A stretch of 64,000 nt of DNA, from positions 5,580,292 to 5,644,291 of the forward strand of contig NZ_CP022163.1 of NCBI RefSeq assembly GCF_002305855.1. Reading direction: 5' to 3'. Origin of the DNA: Melittangium boletus DSM 14713. Its GTDB lineage: Bacteria > Myxococcota > Myxococcia > Myxococcales > Myxococcaceae. This document shows, piece after piece, positions 42,884-51,647 of the stretch (position 1 is its first letter; each line of letters starts with the position of its first letter). The position numbers and the translations under genes are program-made. Below the pieces are notes generated by a model. It was not told the origin of the DNA, did no database searches, and saw only the letters and a program-made list of their open reading frames with translations.

Positions 42884-42927
42884 CGAGCGGGATTTCCCGG
42901 AGGGGGGTGGCAACTTCCGGGGGGCTT

Positions 42928-42942
42928 CCGCGATAATCGCGG
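42928..42942. promoter_or_regulatory. Palindrome just before the 42945 start codon
   Basis: CCGCGATAATCGCGG: 7-bp perfect arms around a single A, ending 2 bp before the ATG. It occupies the position where a ribosome-binding site would be expected, so it may be an operator or an RNA hairpin that limits initiation. Confidence 0.5.
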
Positions 42943-42944
42943 AT

Positions 42945-43697
42945 ATGAGGATTCAAAGCCCTGGTACGCCCGCCCCCCGGATCCCCACCGCGCGGACGGA
43001 GTCTCCCTCCGTCGCCGCGAGGAACACGGTCCGCTCCCCGGCCACGGGGGCGCCCACGCGCTCCCAGGACGTCTTCGAGCCCGCCAGGGCCCAGGCCCCC
43101 GCGGCGGCGGCGAAGGGCCACGCGGCGCGCAACCTGCCCGCGGAAATCCCCACCGGGACGCCGGACTACTACCGCCAGCGCGCCGAGGACTTCCGGCGCC
43201 GCAACCCGGGCATGGAGCCGCCGGCCTACTACATGGAGTACGGGCAGAAGTACTGCGACCGCTTCTCCAGCCTGGGGCCCAAGGATTTGACGCCCGAGGG
43301 GCTCCAGTGGCGTGACCGCACGCTCAATGCCCTGCAGGAGGCCATCGAGACCAAGCGCATGGAGGATCCGGTGGGCTTCGCCCAGCTCGAGCGCGACCCC
43401 GAGGCCTTCAAGAAGTTCGCCTACGACTCGCACCCGGATGCCTATGTGGACTCGGGCCTCTACAATCTGCCGGTGCAGGATCTGATGAAGATTGGCACCA
43501 CGCCGGACATCAAGGATCTGCTGACCCAGGACGGCGTGCGCCAGGTCATCGACGCGCTGGGCAAGATGTCGCCCGGGGACGTGGTGAACGTGGCCAGGGA
43601 GTCGGTCGAGGAGCTCGTCAACGACGTCAAGAGCATCTTCCCCTCGGGCATCAAGTTGCCGGAGATCAAGCTGCCGCACCTGTCTCTTCCCTGGTAG
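42945..43697 (+). CDS. Hypothetical protein with Pro/Ala-rich N-terminus
   Basis: 250 aa, no signal peptide. Residues 1-62 are disordered (Pro, Ala, Ser, Thr, Arg). Residues of about 68-225 are helical and charged (YYRQRAEDFRRRNPGMEPP, AIETKRMEDPVGFAQLERDP, LLTQDGVRQVIDALGKMSPG). The C-terminus has a GIKLPEIKLPHLSLPW repeat of KLP/HLSLP type. No family recognised. The disordered leader and lack of a signal would suit a protein exported by a dedicated system, but nothing nearby supports that. The start region carries a palindrome at 42928-42942. Confidence 0.68.
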   Translation: MRIQSPGTPAPRIPTARTESPSVAARNTVRSPATGAPTRSQDVFEPARAQAPAAAAKGHAARNLPAEIPTGTPDYYRQRAEDFRRRNPGMEPPAYYMEYGQKYCDRFSSLGPKDLTPEGLQWRDRTLNALQEAIETKRMEDPVGFAQLERDPEAFKKFAYDSHPDAYVDSGLYNLPVQDLMKIGTTPDIKDLLTQDGVRQVIDALGKMSPGDVVNVARESVEELVNDVKSIFPSGIKLPEIKLPHLSLPW

Positions 43698-43751
43698 CGG
43701 GCGGGCTGGCATCTTCTCGCCCCGCATTCTTCGCGAACCCGAGGTTGACGC

Positions 43752-44675
43752 GTGCCGGAGAGAGACTGGGAGAGGCTGGGAGAGCTGGCGGAGGGCGGAA
43801 AGGTCGGAGCGGTGGTCGCGAGCCAGGATGGCTTCGGGCTCATCGGGGCCGTGACCGAGCCGTCCACGGGCAGTCTCCTGGAGCGGATGAAGAGCCGCCG
43901 CGCGCGGCTGCTGCGGGTCGCCGAGGGCGCCGTGCTCCAGACCTGGGAGGGTCCGGGCTGGATTCAGGCCCTGGACAGCCAGGGGCCGCTGGCGGCGGCC
44001 ATCGTGGCCACGCTCAAGCCCTCGGGTTCGGGCTCGGACTACCACCTGCTGCTGTCCACGGATGGGGGCCGCGAGTGGAGCACGCGGGGCCTGGTGAGCG
44101 CGCCGAGCCTCGCCCAGGTGCGGATCGTCAGCGAGCAGGAAGTCTGGGTCCTGGGCGCCTGGTACCTGGGCTTCTCCACGAATGGCGGCGCCACGTGGGC
44201 GGAGGTGGAACTGGAAGGCGAGCGCAATCCCCACACCGAGCGGTTGCGCCGGGTGGACGGAGGCATGGCGCTGCTGGGCAAGGGCCTGACGGTGGAGCCC
44301 CGGGGCAGCCCCCAGGTGCGTCTGCTGGAGACGGGGGCCTCGCGGCTGGTGGACGTGGACGGGGCCTTCGTCGCGGCCCTCGTGGACGGGCAGGCCCGCG
44401 TGGGCGAGCGCCAGGAGGCCGGGGTGCGCTGGTTGGAGCCGTTGCCTCCGGGCCGCGAGCCGCTGCGCCTGGCGGCCAGTGAGGGCGTGTTGCGCCTGCT
44501 CACCCGGGGCGCGGATCCTTCCAAGGGCGCGGACCCCGTGCTGCACGTGAGCGAGGATGGAGGGACGACGTGGTCCCACCTGTCCCTGCCGCTCGGGCCT
44601 CATGTGGACATCGCCGGCCGGGAGTGGGGCCTGGGCGTGCACGTGAACGGCACCGTCTACGGCCGCGTGGCCTGA
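43752..44675 (+). CDS. BNR/sialidase-repeat beta-propeller protein
   Basis: 307 aa from GTG 43752, no signal peptide. It contains several Asp-box (BNR) type units, S-T-D-G-G-x-x-W (LLSTDGGREWS near 101, GFSTNGGATWAE near 140, HVSEDGGTTWSHL near 270), which mark sialidase-like or photosystem-assembly-like propellers. No catalytic Arg triad is evident, so it is more likely a binding or scaffold protein. It converges on the DCC gene 22 bp away. Confidence 0.72.
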   Translation: MPERDWERLGELAEGGKVGAVVASQDGFGLIGAVTEPSTGSLLERMKSRRARLLRVAEGAVLQTWEGPGWIQALDSQGPLAAAIVATLKPSGSGSDYHLLLSTDGGREWSTRGLVSAPSLAQVRIVSEQEVWVLGAWYLGFSTNGGATWAEVELEGERNPHTERLRRVDGGMALLGKGLTVEPRGSPQVRLLETGASRLVDVDGAFVAALVDGQARVGERQEAGVRWLEPLPPGREPLRLAASEGVLRLLTRGADPSKGADPVLHVSEDGGTTWSHLSLPLGPHVDIAGREWGLGVHVNGTVYGRVA

Positions 44676-44697
44676 GGGGGGTCTCCGGGCCCTGGGT

Positions 44698-45177
44698 TCA
44701 CTCCAGGGCCAGGAGCCTGCGCCGGATGTCGGGGCGCGGAACCGGGCAGGCGTCGTACTTGCCATAGACGTCATACCGGGAGCGCGCCCGCCGCTCGTAG
44801 TACGTGTCTCCGAGGGACGTGGGAATCCAAGCGAGCAGGCGACCCACCCATCCCTGGATGCCTGGCATGTGCGACATCACGAAAGTCAAAGCGGTGTATT
44901 TCCAGACAATTCGTTCCTGGGGCGAGCCGTAGTCGATGACGATGTACATGGAGTCCATGTCGTCGGCGTTGTGCCCGTGGCGGGCGAGCACCCTCCGGGC
45001 GAACTGGCTCTGCAGGGGGGCGAAGCGGAAGACATCTCCCGTGTCGTCCTCGGTGATGGAACGGATGAAGTCGTTACACATCACACAAACGCCATCATAG
45101 AACAGGATGTACTTCCCTCCGTTCAGTGAGATGTCATCGGTGGACTCGGGGGATGACAAGGGCGCGGCTGCTCGCAT
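44698..45177 (-). CDS. DCC family (DUF393) thiol-disulfide oxidoreductase-like protein
   Basis: 159 aa. The signature YDGVCVMCNDFIRSI places Cys31 and Cys34 in the D-x-x-C-x-x-C motif after which the family is named. The C-terminal half (GIQGWVGRLLAWIPTSLGDT, YERRARSRYDVYGKYDAC) is typical. Members are thioredoxin-fold proteins with presumed redox activity and no fixed pathway. Shine-Dalgarno GGAGG lies seven bases before ATG 45177. Its upstream 80 bp hold two interleaved perfect inverted repeats, one of which includes part of that ribosome-binding site (see 45188-45256). Confidence 0.87.
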   Translation of the reverse strand: MRAAAPLSSPESTDDISLNGGKYILFYDGVCVMCNDFIRSITEDDTGDVFRFAPLQSQFARRVLARHGHNADDMDSMYIVIDYGSPQERIVWKYTALTFVMSHMPGIQGWVGRLLAWIPTSLGDTYYERRARSRYDVYGKYDACPVPRPDIRRRLLALE

Positions 45178-45187
45178 GGCGTGTCCT

Positions 45188-45256
45188 CCGGAACAGGACT
45201 TCGGACGCGGCGGAGTCTATCAGCTCTGTTCCGGTGTGAACGCAACGTCCGAAGTC
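45188..45256 (-). promoter_or_regulatory. Interleaved inverted repeats in leader of DCC gene
   Basis: Two perfect repeats cross each other: ccggaacag (45188-45196) with ctgttccgg (45226-45234), and gacttcggacg (45197-45207) with cgtccgaagtc (45246-45256). In minus-strand mRNA the order is b', a', b, a, so the 11-bp and 9-bp helices overlap: alternative hairpins or a pseudoknot-like fold. Arm a includes the first GG of the GGAGG ribosome site at 45185-45189, so forming the 9-bp helix would partly hide it. An attenuator or switch is a reasonable inference; protein operators are the alternative. Confidence 0.5.
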
Positions 45257-45370
45257 GGGCACCCGTGAATTTCTTCCCATTGTGGGTGTGATAGGCATTG
45301 TGCGCGGCGTCTCCATCTACCCGCCGGTCAGGGATCGGCTGGGTGTGATGGGTGAGGGGGGAGCACGAGC

Positions 45371-47236
45371 GTGAGCTATCTGAATTGTCCTCGGATTCAC
45401 TTCGCGGGTTTGTTCTTCACCAACCCGGCCAGCCTCAACGGCCTGCTGATCAATTATGATCTGAACACGCCGTTGGATTACGACACGGGCAGGTACATGT
45501 ACCCGCAGGGGGTGGCTCAGTTCTGGCTGCAGAACTGCGTGGTCACCAGCGTGGCGGGTCCGACTGGATCCTTTTGTTCGACATCGACGGAGGACGCGCT
45601 CGTGGGAGCGAAGGTGCAGTCCGTCAGTCCGACCACGCCCAAGGCCAATGGACGGGGTGGCAACTACGTCATCGCGAAGATCTCCGATCTGGATCCGAAC
45701 ATGCAGTTCCGTTCGGAACTCTACGGCATTCGCATCTATGTCGACATTCCTGGTGGGGGAGGCTTCTCCGGACGATGGGAGGTGCCCCAACTGCGCGATT
45801 TGTACCTCTTCCGTGGCGACGCGGGCATCACGGGCTTGCAGTCGGTGGTGGGGGTCTGGCACCAGCGGTTGGTGGACCTGTCCTGGACGGACCCCACGTC
45901 TCGCTCGCCAGTCTATGACGCGTTGAAGAAGCAGGCGACGGCCGGGTTGGACATGAAGATCGCGGTGGACATGTATCAGTCGCTGCCCGCGAATGAATTC
46001 ACCCAGGGAGACATCTTCGGTTATGGCCGGGTGGTGGCGGCCATCGGGCCCGCGACCGCGGAGGAGCCGCACCAGCTCGTCCCTGGCCGCCGTCTCTACA
46101 GCGCCCTGGCCTTCACGGAGGGCGCGCTCGAGGGTGTGGGCGGCTCGACCTCCTTCACCCGGTACGCGGCGGAAGCGATCTCGAACTCCGAGGACGAGGA
46201 CGAGGAGGTTCCCCTCAATCCGACCGACTTCCTCATCCAGGAACTGCCCGACGGAAAGGCGCTGCTGAACGTCGATCTCTCGGGAACGCTGCCACTGCGG
46301 GAGCGAGGTGAGGGCAGGTTCGAGACCGAGGGCTCCTTGACCTTCGGTTTGCTCACCAGCTCCGGATTCAAGCCGCTGCGCAATGGCAAGGTCTCGTTGG
46401 ACCATTATGTCTCCCTGAACGCCGCCACGCGGAAACTGAAGAAGTGTGTCTGGCCCCAGCACAGCGCCATCGTGCAGATCGCGCTCGACGCGAGCGAGAA
46501 GGAGCTCATCTCCCGGACACCGGTCGTCGTGCGGATGGATGGAGAGGCGGTGCTGCAGGAGAACTCCGATGGCCTGTATCTGAACATCGACCAGGCCAGC
46601 ACTCGCATGGAGCCGAAGTCCCAGAAACAATTCGATGTCTATGTCTACCGGTTCGGCAAGCCCCAGACCGCGTTGCCCGCGGGTCTCACCTTGCAAACCC
46701 TCGTGTCGGTCGACGCGCCCGACCCCTTTGACAACAGCACCTTGCCCACCCAGGACGTCTCCGTCGAGTTGAATCCGGTGGGCAGCGCCGCCGGGCGCTT
46801 CGTCCTGACCTTGAAGACCGGTCCGGCCATTCCCCTCCAGCAGATCCGCGTGCCCTTGGACAGCCATCTGTACTTCGTCGTGGCCTCGTTGCCTGGGCAC
46901 ATGGTGGGAGAAGACAACTACCAGTCCCCGGATCTTCCTCCCAATCCCCCGCTGATCGCGCTGCTGTTCTGGCAGAACCACCTCGTGGTTCAATCGCCGA
47001 ACAAGCCAACCTGGGCGGATCACATCGGGCCCATCCTGCGGCGGTACGCACGCCTCTATCCGGGCATGAAGGGGCGTCTGGACATCTCGGACCTGGCCAC
47101 GGTGAAGGGGTTCGCTCGCGGCATGGAGGTGCATTTCAGCCTGGATTTCAACGACCCGGGTTACATGCCCGTCACGCGTGACATGTCTCCTTCCCTCGTC
47201 CAGATGATGCTGACGTGGTTGAAAAACCCGAACTAG
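45371..47236 (+). CDS. VioB/RebD N-terminal-like protein without catalytic domain
   Basis: 621 aa from GTG 45371 with GGGGGAG upstream, no signal peptide. The opening MSYLNCPRIHFAGLFFTNPA resembles the beginning of VioB/RebD, the large chromopyrrolate/indole-dimer synthases (VioB starts in the style MSxLDFPRIHFRG). Other shared features are the GRYMYPQGVAQFWLQNC and LDPNMQFRSELYGIRIYV type segments. The rest is beta-rich, and I see no ferritin-like helical domain with the ExxH pairs that such enzymes carry. No tryptophan-dimer pathway genes are nearby. Function unknown. The lipoprotein at 47248 follows in the same direction 11 bp later. Confidence 0.7.
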   Translation: MSYLNCPRIHFAGLFFTNPASLNGLLINYDLNTPLDYDTGRYMYPQGVAQFWLQNCVVTSVAGPTGSFCSTSTEDALVGAKVQSVSPTTPKANGRGGNYVIAKISDLDPNMQFRSELYGIRIYVDIPGGGGFSGRWEVPQLRDLYLFRGDAGITGLQSVVGVWHQRLVDLSWTDPTSRSPVYDALKKQATAGLDMKIAVDMYQSLPANEFTQGDIFGYGRVVAAIGPATAEEPHQLVPGRRLYSALAFTEGALEGVGGSTSFTRYAAEAISNSEDEDEEVPLNPTDFLIQELPDGKALLNVDLSGTLPLRERGEGRFETEGSLTFGLLTSSGFKPLRNGKVSLDHYVSLNAATRKLKKCVWPQHSAIVQIALDASEKELISRTPVVVRMDGEAVLQENSDGLYLNIDQASTRMEPKSQKQFDVYVYRFGKPQTALPAGLTLQTLVSVDAPDPFDNSTLPTQDVSVELNPVGSAAGRFVLTLKTGPAIPLQQIRVPLDSHLYFVVASLPGHMVGEDNYQSPDLPPNPPLIALLFWQNHLVVQSPNKPTWADHIGPILRRYARLYPGMKGRLDISDLATVKGFARGMEVHFSLDFNDPGYMPVTRDMSPSLVQMMLTWLKNPN

Positions 47237-47247
47237 GAGCCTGTCCA

Positions 47248-48852
47248 ATGAAATCCCTTGCTCCAGGTCATTTCCGGCTGCCCTTGTTCCTGTTGGCCAC
47301 GCTCTGTCTCGCGGGGTGCCCTTGGCCGTGGTGGAAAAGCCCCCCGAGCCCCAAGCCCTCTCCCGAGGAGCCGGTACGCGCCGATATCCCCTATCAGCTC
47401 AAACTGGAGGCCTTCAGCGTGAAGGGGTTTCCGGGCCTGCACTCGGCGGTGCGCGTCGTCCACGACGGCAAGCTCATCCTGATGGCGGGCCGCCGCGATG
47501 GAATGCACGCCTCCCCTCTGCCGCAGCCCCAGCCCCAGGCCCCGCCGAACATTTCCGCGTTCCCCGTGGAGGAGGCCAATGACACCATCTATGTGATTGA
47601 TCTCGCCCGGGGCATCCTGGAGGGCCAGGCGTCCGTCAATGCGCTGCCTCCCGCCGTCGCCCGTCAGCTCCGCACGACCAACCCCCAATTCTTCAGCAAG
47701 GGCGGGTGGCTCTACATCGTCGGGGGCTATGGCTCCACCCTCGACGGCCAGAGCATGGAGACGTTGGATCAGGTGATCGCCATCGAGCTGGATGAGCTGG
47801 TGAGCGCGGTGCGGAAGAAGAAGCCCTTGGATCAGGACTTCGCCGAGGACTCCATCTACCTGGGAGACCATCCGGCCTTGCAGGTCGCCGGAGGCGGCAT
47901 GGAGATGCTGGACTCCGATTTCCTGCTGATCTTCGGACACACGTACAACGGGCGCTACACCACGGACAGCGCGCTGGCCCAGCAGACCTACAGCGAGAGC
48001 GTGCGCGTCTTCCATTTCTCCTTCTCCCATGAGCGCGGAGAGAGCGGTCTCAAGACGCTGGAGGTCAAGTTCAAGGGCAAGAACCCGCCTTCCACTCCCA
48101 ACTCGGCGGGACAGGATCCGGATGGCCCCTACCACCGCCGGGATCTCAACATCCTCCAGGTCCTCAGCCCGACGGGGGCCCTGCGCGTCGCGGCGCTCGG
48201 GGGGGTGTTCAAGGGCGGCAGGATGGAGGGCTACCTCCATCCCGTCTACCTCACCCCGTCCTCGTCCGCGCCGTTGGGCTTCACCCTGGCCGAGGATCCC
48301 CACACGCGTCAGTGGATGAGTCAGTACGAGGTGGCCACCGTGCCCGTCTATTCCGAGCGGGACAAGGCCATGTTCACCACGTCCTTCGGGGGCATCAGCC
48401 AGTACTACTGGGACGCGGGCACGAAGACCTTGAAGTCCGACACGTTGGACCTCAACAAGGAGTTTCCGGTCAATGGTCTGCCCTTCATCAACACGATCGC
48501 CACCTTGAAGGTCGGTACCCAGGGCGGCACCCAGCTCCTGCACGAGGGGGAGCGCTTTCCACCCGTGGGCGCGGAGCCCGTCTGTGGCTCGGTGAAGACC
48601 CAATACCTGGGCACGAACGGCTTCTTCATCGCCGCCGCTGACATCCCCCATCGCCATGGGATCATCCTGCTCGATGAACTCCGCAAACCCCAGCTCGTGG
48701 GCTACCTGGTGGGGGGCATCGCGACGACCGGGCCCTATTCCCCTCGATCGGCTTCCTCTCCCTCCGCGTTCTCCTGCACCTCGTCCCTGCTCTACCGCGT
48801 CATCCTGGACCCACGGACCGCGACCAAGAGCCTCCTGCTCCGGCAACCCTGA
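47248..48852 (+). CDS. Beta-propeller-like lipoprotein
   Basis: 534 aa with lipoprotein signal box LAGC (Cys24) and a Pro-rich tether (KSPPSPKPSPEEP). Recurrent blocks such as GKLILMAGRRDG, GWLYIVGGYGSTLDG, DFLLIFGHTYNGRY and LRVAALGGVFKGGRMEGYL look like Kelch-type propeller blades. No enzymatic residue is identifiable. It is 11 bp after the VioB-like gene, so the two probably form an operon and may work together at the envelope; the partner however has no export signal. Confidence 0.72.
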   Translation: MKSLAPGHFRLPLFLLATLCLAGCPWPWWKSPPSPKPSPEEPVRADIPYQLKLEAFSVKGFPGLHSAVRVVHDGKLILMAGRRDGMHASPLPQPQPQAPPNISAFPVEEANDTIYVIDLARGILEGQASVNALPPAVARQLRTTNPQFFSKGGWLYIVGGYGSTLDGQSMETLDQVIAIELDELVSAVRKKKPLDQDFAEDSIYLGDHPALQVAGGGMEMLDSDFLLIFGHTYNGRYTTDSALAQQTYSESVRVFHFSFSHERGESGLKTLEVKFKGKNPPSTPNSAGQDPDGPYHRRDLNILQVLSPTGALRVAALGGVFKGGRMEGYLHPVYLTPSSSAPLGFTLAEDPHTRQWMSQYEVATVPVYSERDKAMFTTSFGGISQYYWDAGTKTLKSDTLDLNKEFPVNGLPFINTIATLKVGTQGGTQLLHEGERFPPVGAEPVCGSVKTQYLGTNGFFIAAADIPHRHGIILLDELRKPQLVGYLVGGIATTGPYSPRSASSPSAFSCTSSLLYRVILDPRTATKSLLLRQP

Positions 48853-48916
48853 GGGACGGGCCGACGACCGGAGTGCATGGCGAAGGCGGGGGGCCGCGGT
48901 TTAAGTTGGCGCCTCC

Positions 48917-50444
48917 GTGGCCGAGACTCCTCCCGAGACCGAAGTCGTTCCCGATCCCGATGAACCCACGGTCATCCGCCGCATCGCCCCGCTGGCCGAC
49001 GCGGTGACCCCGGCCTCTTCGCTGTTCGCCGGACGGTATGCCCTGGTGCGGCTGCTCGGCCGGGGGGGCATGGGCTCGGTGTACGAGGCCCAGGACACGC
49101 TCGTGGGTGACGTGGTGGCGCTCAAGAGGTTGGAGCTGGGCCGGGACGCGAGCCCGGAGGCCCTGGAGCGGTTCAGCCGCGAGGTGAGGCTGGCCCGCCG
49201 CATCTCCCACCCGCACGTGGCGCGCACGCACGATCTGGGGACCCACGAGGGGCAGAGCTTCCTCACCATGGAGTACGTGAAGGGGGAGGACCTGTGGGTG
49301 CTGCTCTCGCGCGAGCGGGCCTTGGCGCCCGTCCGGGCGGCGCGCATCGCCCTGGCCATCGCCGAGGGGCTGGCCGCGGCCCATGCCGCCGGCGTGGTGC
49401 ACCGGGACCTCAAGCCGGCCAACATCCTCATCGAGTCCGGAGGGCGCGTCGTCCTCACGGACTTCGGCATCGCCCGGGCGGTGGCGGGAGAGGCGGCCGG
49501 GCGCACGGGGGGCGCGGTGGGTACGCTACGAAGGGCCGCTGGCGTTGCTCGGCGCGTGTTTGCGAGGCGCCCCGGACTTCGTTCCCGCCGTGGCGCTGTA
49601 TGCCATCGCCACCCAGCGGGCGTGGTTCATCGGGGCCTCGGACGGGGGCGAGGATCTGGCCACGCTGGCGCACGACAGCGCCGAGCGGGCGTTGCGCGTG
49701 GCGCCGGAGCTGGTCGAGTCACACCTGGCGCGGGCGATGCTCTCGGCCCAGGAGAATGACTGGCACTCGGCGTTGGTGGCCGTGCGCACGGCGCTGGACA
49801 TCGCGCCCTATCACCCGCCGGCGATGCTGTTCCTGGGCAATCTCCAGTGCGAGGCGGGGCGCGCGGACGAAGGACTCGTGCGTCTGCGCCAGTGTTACGA
49901 GCTGATGCCCACCTTGTTGGTGGCGCTCTACGAGTTCGCCCGGTGTTGTGCCCTCCGGGGCCGCATGGAGGAGCACCGCTGGGCGATGGAGCGGCTGTCC
50001 GCGTCTCCCCTGCATCGCACGGCGACGGAGACGCTTCGGGTGCGGGTCGCGGGATGGATGGGGAACCAGGAGGTGCTGCGCGGCTACATGACGGAGTCCC
50101 CGGGGCCCACGCACGCCATCTCCCAGCTGATCTTCGTCTATGCCTCCGCGCTCCTCGGGGAGACGCGGGGCGACGAATTGCTCGGCCGGTTCGACGCGGT
50201 GATCGCCCGGACGAACAGCCCCCGGATGACGTCCATGCTGTGTCAGCTCACGACCGAGGTCTTGTGCCTGTTGGGCCGGGCGGAGCAGGCGCTCGGCTAC
50301 TTCCAACGGGCCGCGGACACGGTGCTCATCGACTTGGAGTGGATTCTGCATTGTCCGGCGCTCGAGCCGCTTCGTGCCCTGCCGGGCTTCGCGGCCGGCC
50401 GGCGAAAGGTGCAGACCCGGTGCGAGGCCATCTGGAACGGGTGA
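48917..50444 (+). pseudogene. Ser/Thr protein kinase with TPR-like tail, disrupted by internal deletion
   Basis: GTG 48917 opens a Hanks-type kinase: glycine loop GRGGMGSVYEA, Lys in VALKRL, catalytic loop HRDLKPANIL and DFGIARAV. After GGAVGT (near 49525) the frame becomes nonsense (Arg/Gly/Ala-rich) and stops at 49759. A second frame carries the C-terminal part, from RYEGPLALLGACL to EAIWNG at 50444, with helical repeats such as LDIAPYHPPAMLFLGNLQCE. The activation segment, the APE motif and the whole lower C-lobe are missing. A deletion that also shifted the frame explains both; GGTACG at the junction may be the recombination point. Kinase activity is not expected. Confidence 0.78.
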
Positions 50445-50488
50445 CCCTGGCCAGGGGCGTCGCGAGGCTTGATAGGCTCGCGGGACAG

Positions 50489-51634
50489 ATGCCTCGTTTC
50501 CTCGCTCCCTCCCAGGCCTGGCTCTTCGGCCGTGGCGTGGATCTCTCCGTCTTCGCGGGCAGCGCGCTCGTGTCGGTGGCGCTCGTGCTCGCCGCGCCCT
50601 GGCTCGGGGCCGTGGGGGATACGCCTCCGTGGGCCTGGGTGCTGCTCGTCGTCGGCGTGGATGTCGCCCACGTCTGGTCCACCCTCTTCCGCACCTACCT
50701 GGATGGCGAGGAGCTGCGCAAACGGCCCGGCCTCTACACCGCCGCCCCCCTCGCCGCGTACCTGCTGGGCGTGCTCGCCTTCCTCGTCTCGCCAGCCGCC
50801 TTCTGGCGCCTCTTCGCGTACACCGCGCTCTTCCACTTCATCCGCCAGCAGTACGGCTGGGTGTCCCTCTATGGCCGCAAGGCCCGCGCCTCCTCCACCG
50901 AGCGCGCCCTCGACGCCGCCGCCATCTACGCGGCCACTCTCGGCCCCGTGGTGTGGTGGCACGCCCACCTGCCGCGCGCCTTCTGGTGGTTCGTGGAGGA
51001 CGACTTCCTCTCCGGTCTTCCCGCTTGGGTGGGTACCGGGGCGCTCGTCGTCCAGGGGCTCGTGCTCGCCGCGTGGGCGGGCTTCCAGGGCGCGCGCGTG
51101 TTGCGCGGCGAGGGACTTCAAGGCGGCAAGGTGTTGCTCGTGCTCGCCACCGGGGTGACGTGGTTCGGCGGCATCGTGCTCGCCCAGGACGACTTCACCT
51201 TCACGGTGATGAACATCGTGCTGCATGGCGTTCCCTACTTCGCGCTCCTCCTGCGCTATGCCCGGGGGCGGCTCGCGGAAGGGGGCTATGGGGCGCTCGC
51301 GCCTGTGGTGCGCGCGGGCCTGCCCGGCTTCCTCGCAGTGCTGCTCGTGCTCGCGCTCGGCGAGGAACTGCTCTGGGACAAGCTCGTGTGGCACGAGCGG
51401 CCCCGGCTCTTCGGCGAGGACGGCCTCTGGTTGTCCGCCGAGGTGATGGCGCTGGTGGTGCCGCTGCTCGCGCTGCCGCAGGCCACGCACTACCTCCTGG
51501 ACGCCTTCATCTGGAAGCCCGGCCGCGAGCCCGCGCTCCTGTCCCGGTTGGGGTGGGCGCGGGGCCCGGGAGATGGTTCTCCAGCGAGCACCCCCGGAGA
51601 ATCGCGGGTGACCCATCCGGGGGCCGCCAGCTAG
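50489..51634 (+). CDS. Polytopic membrane protein with conserved-looking histidines
   Basis: 381 aa from ATG 50489, eight to nine predicted membrane helices. Histidines occur in or next to helices in recurring contexts: VDVAHVWSTLFRTYLD (about 60), LFHFIRQQYGW (about 115), NIVLHGVPYFALL (about 240) and ATHYLLDAFIWK (about 345). This is reminiscent of membrane metal or quinone enzymes, but I cannot name a family. A 6-bp hairpin (cgcgag 50461-50466 / ctcgcg 50477-50482) lies just before the start. It is followed 13 bp later by otsAB. Confidence 0.7.
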   Translation: MPRFLAPSQAWLFGRGVDLSVFAGSALVSVALVLAAPWLGAVGDTPPWAWVLLVVGVDVAHVWSTLFRTYLDGEELRKRPGLYTAAPLAAYLLGVLAFLVSPAAFWRLFAYTALFHFIRQQYGWVSLYGRKARASSTERALDAAAIYAATLGPVVWWHAHLPRAFWWFVEDDFLSGLPAWVGTGALVVQGLVLAAWAGFQGARVLRGEGLQGGKVLLVLATGVTWFGGIVLAQDDFTFTVMNIVLHGVPYFALLLRYARGRLAEGGYGALAPVVRAGLPGFLAVLLVLALGEELLWDKLVWHERPRLFGEDGLWLSAEVMALVVPLLALPQATHYLLDAFIWKPGREPALLSRLGWARGPGDGSPASTPGESRVTHPGAAS

Positions 51635-51647
51635 AGACGGGGGCGCT

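Noticed and set aside
38276..42913. Open minus-strand frame of about 1545 codons antisense to the NRPS
   Set aside because: Composition is Arg/Gln/His/Gly-rich with no motif, while the plus strand encodes every NRPS core motif. It is a by-product of GC-rich codon use.
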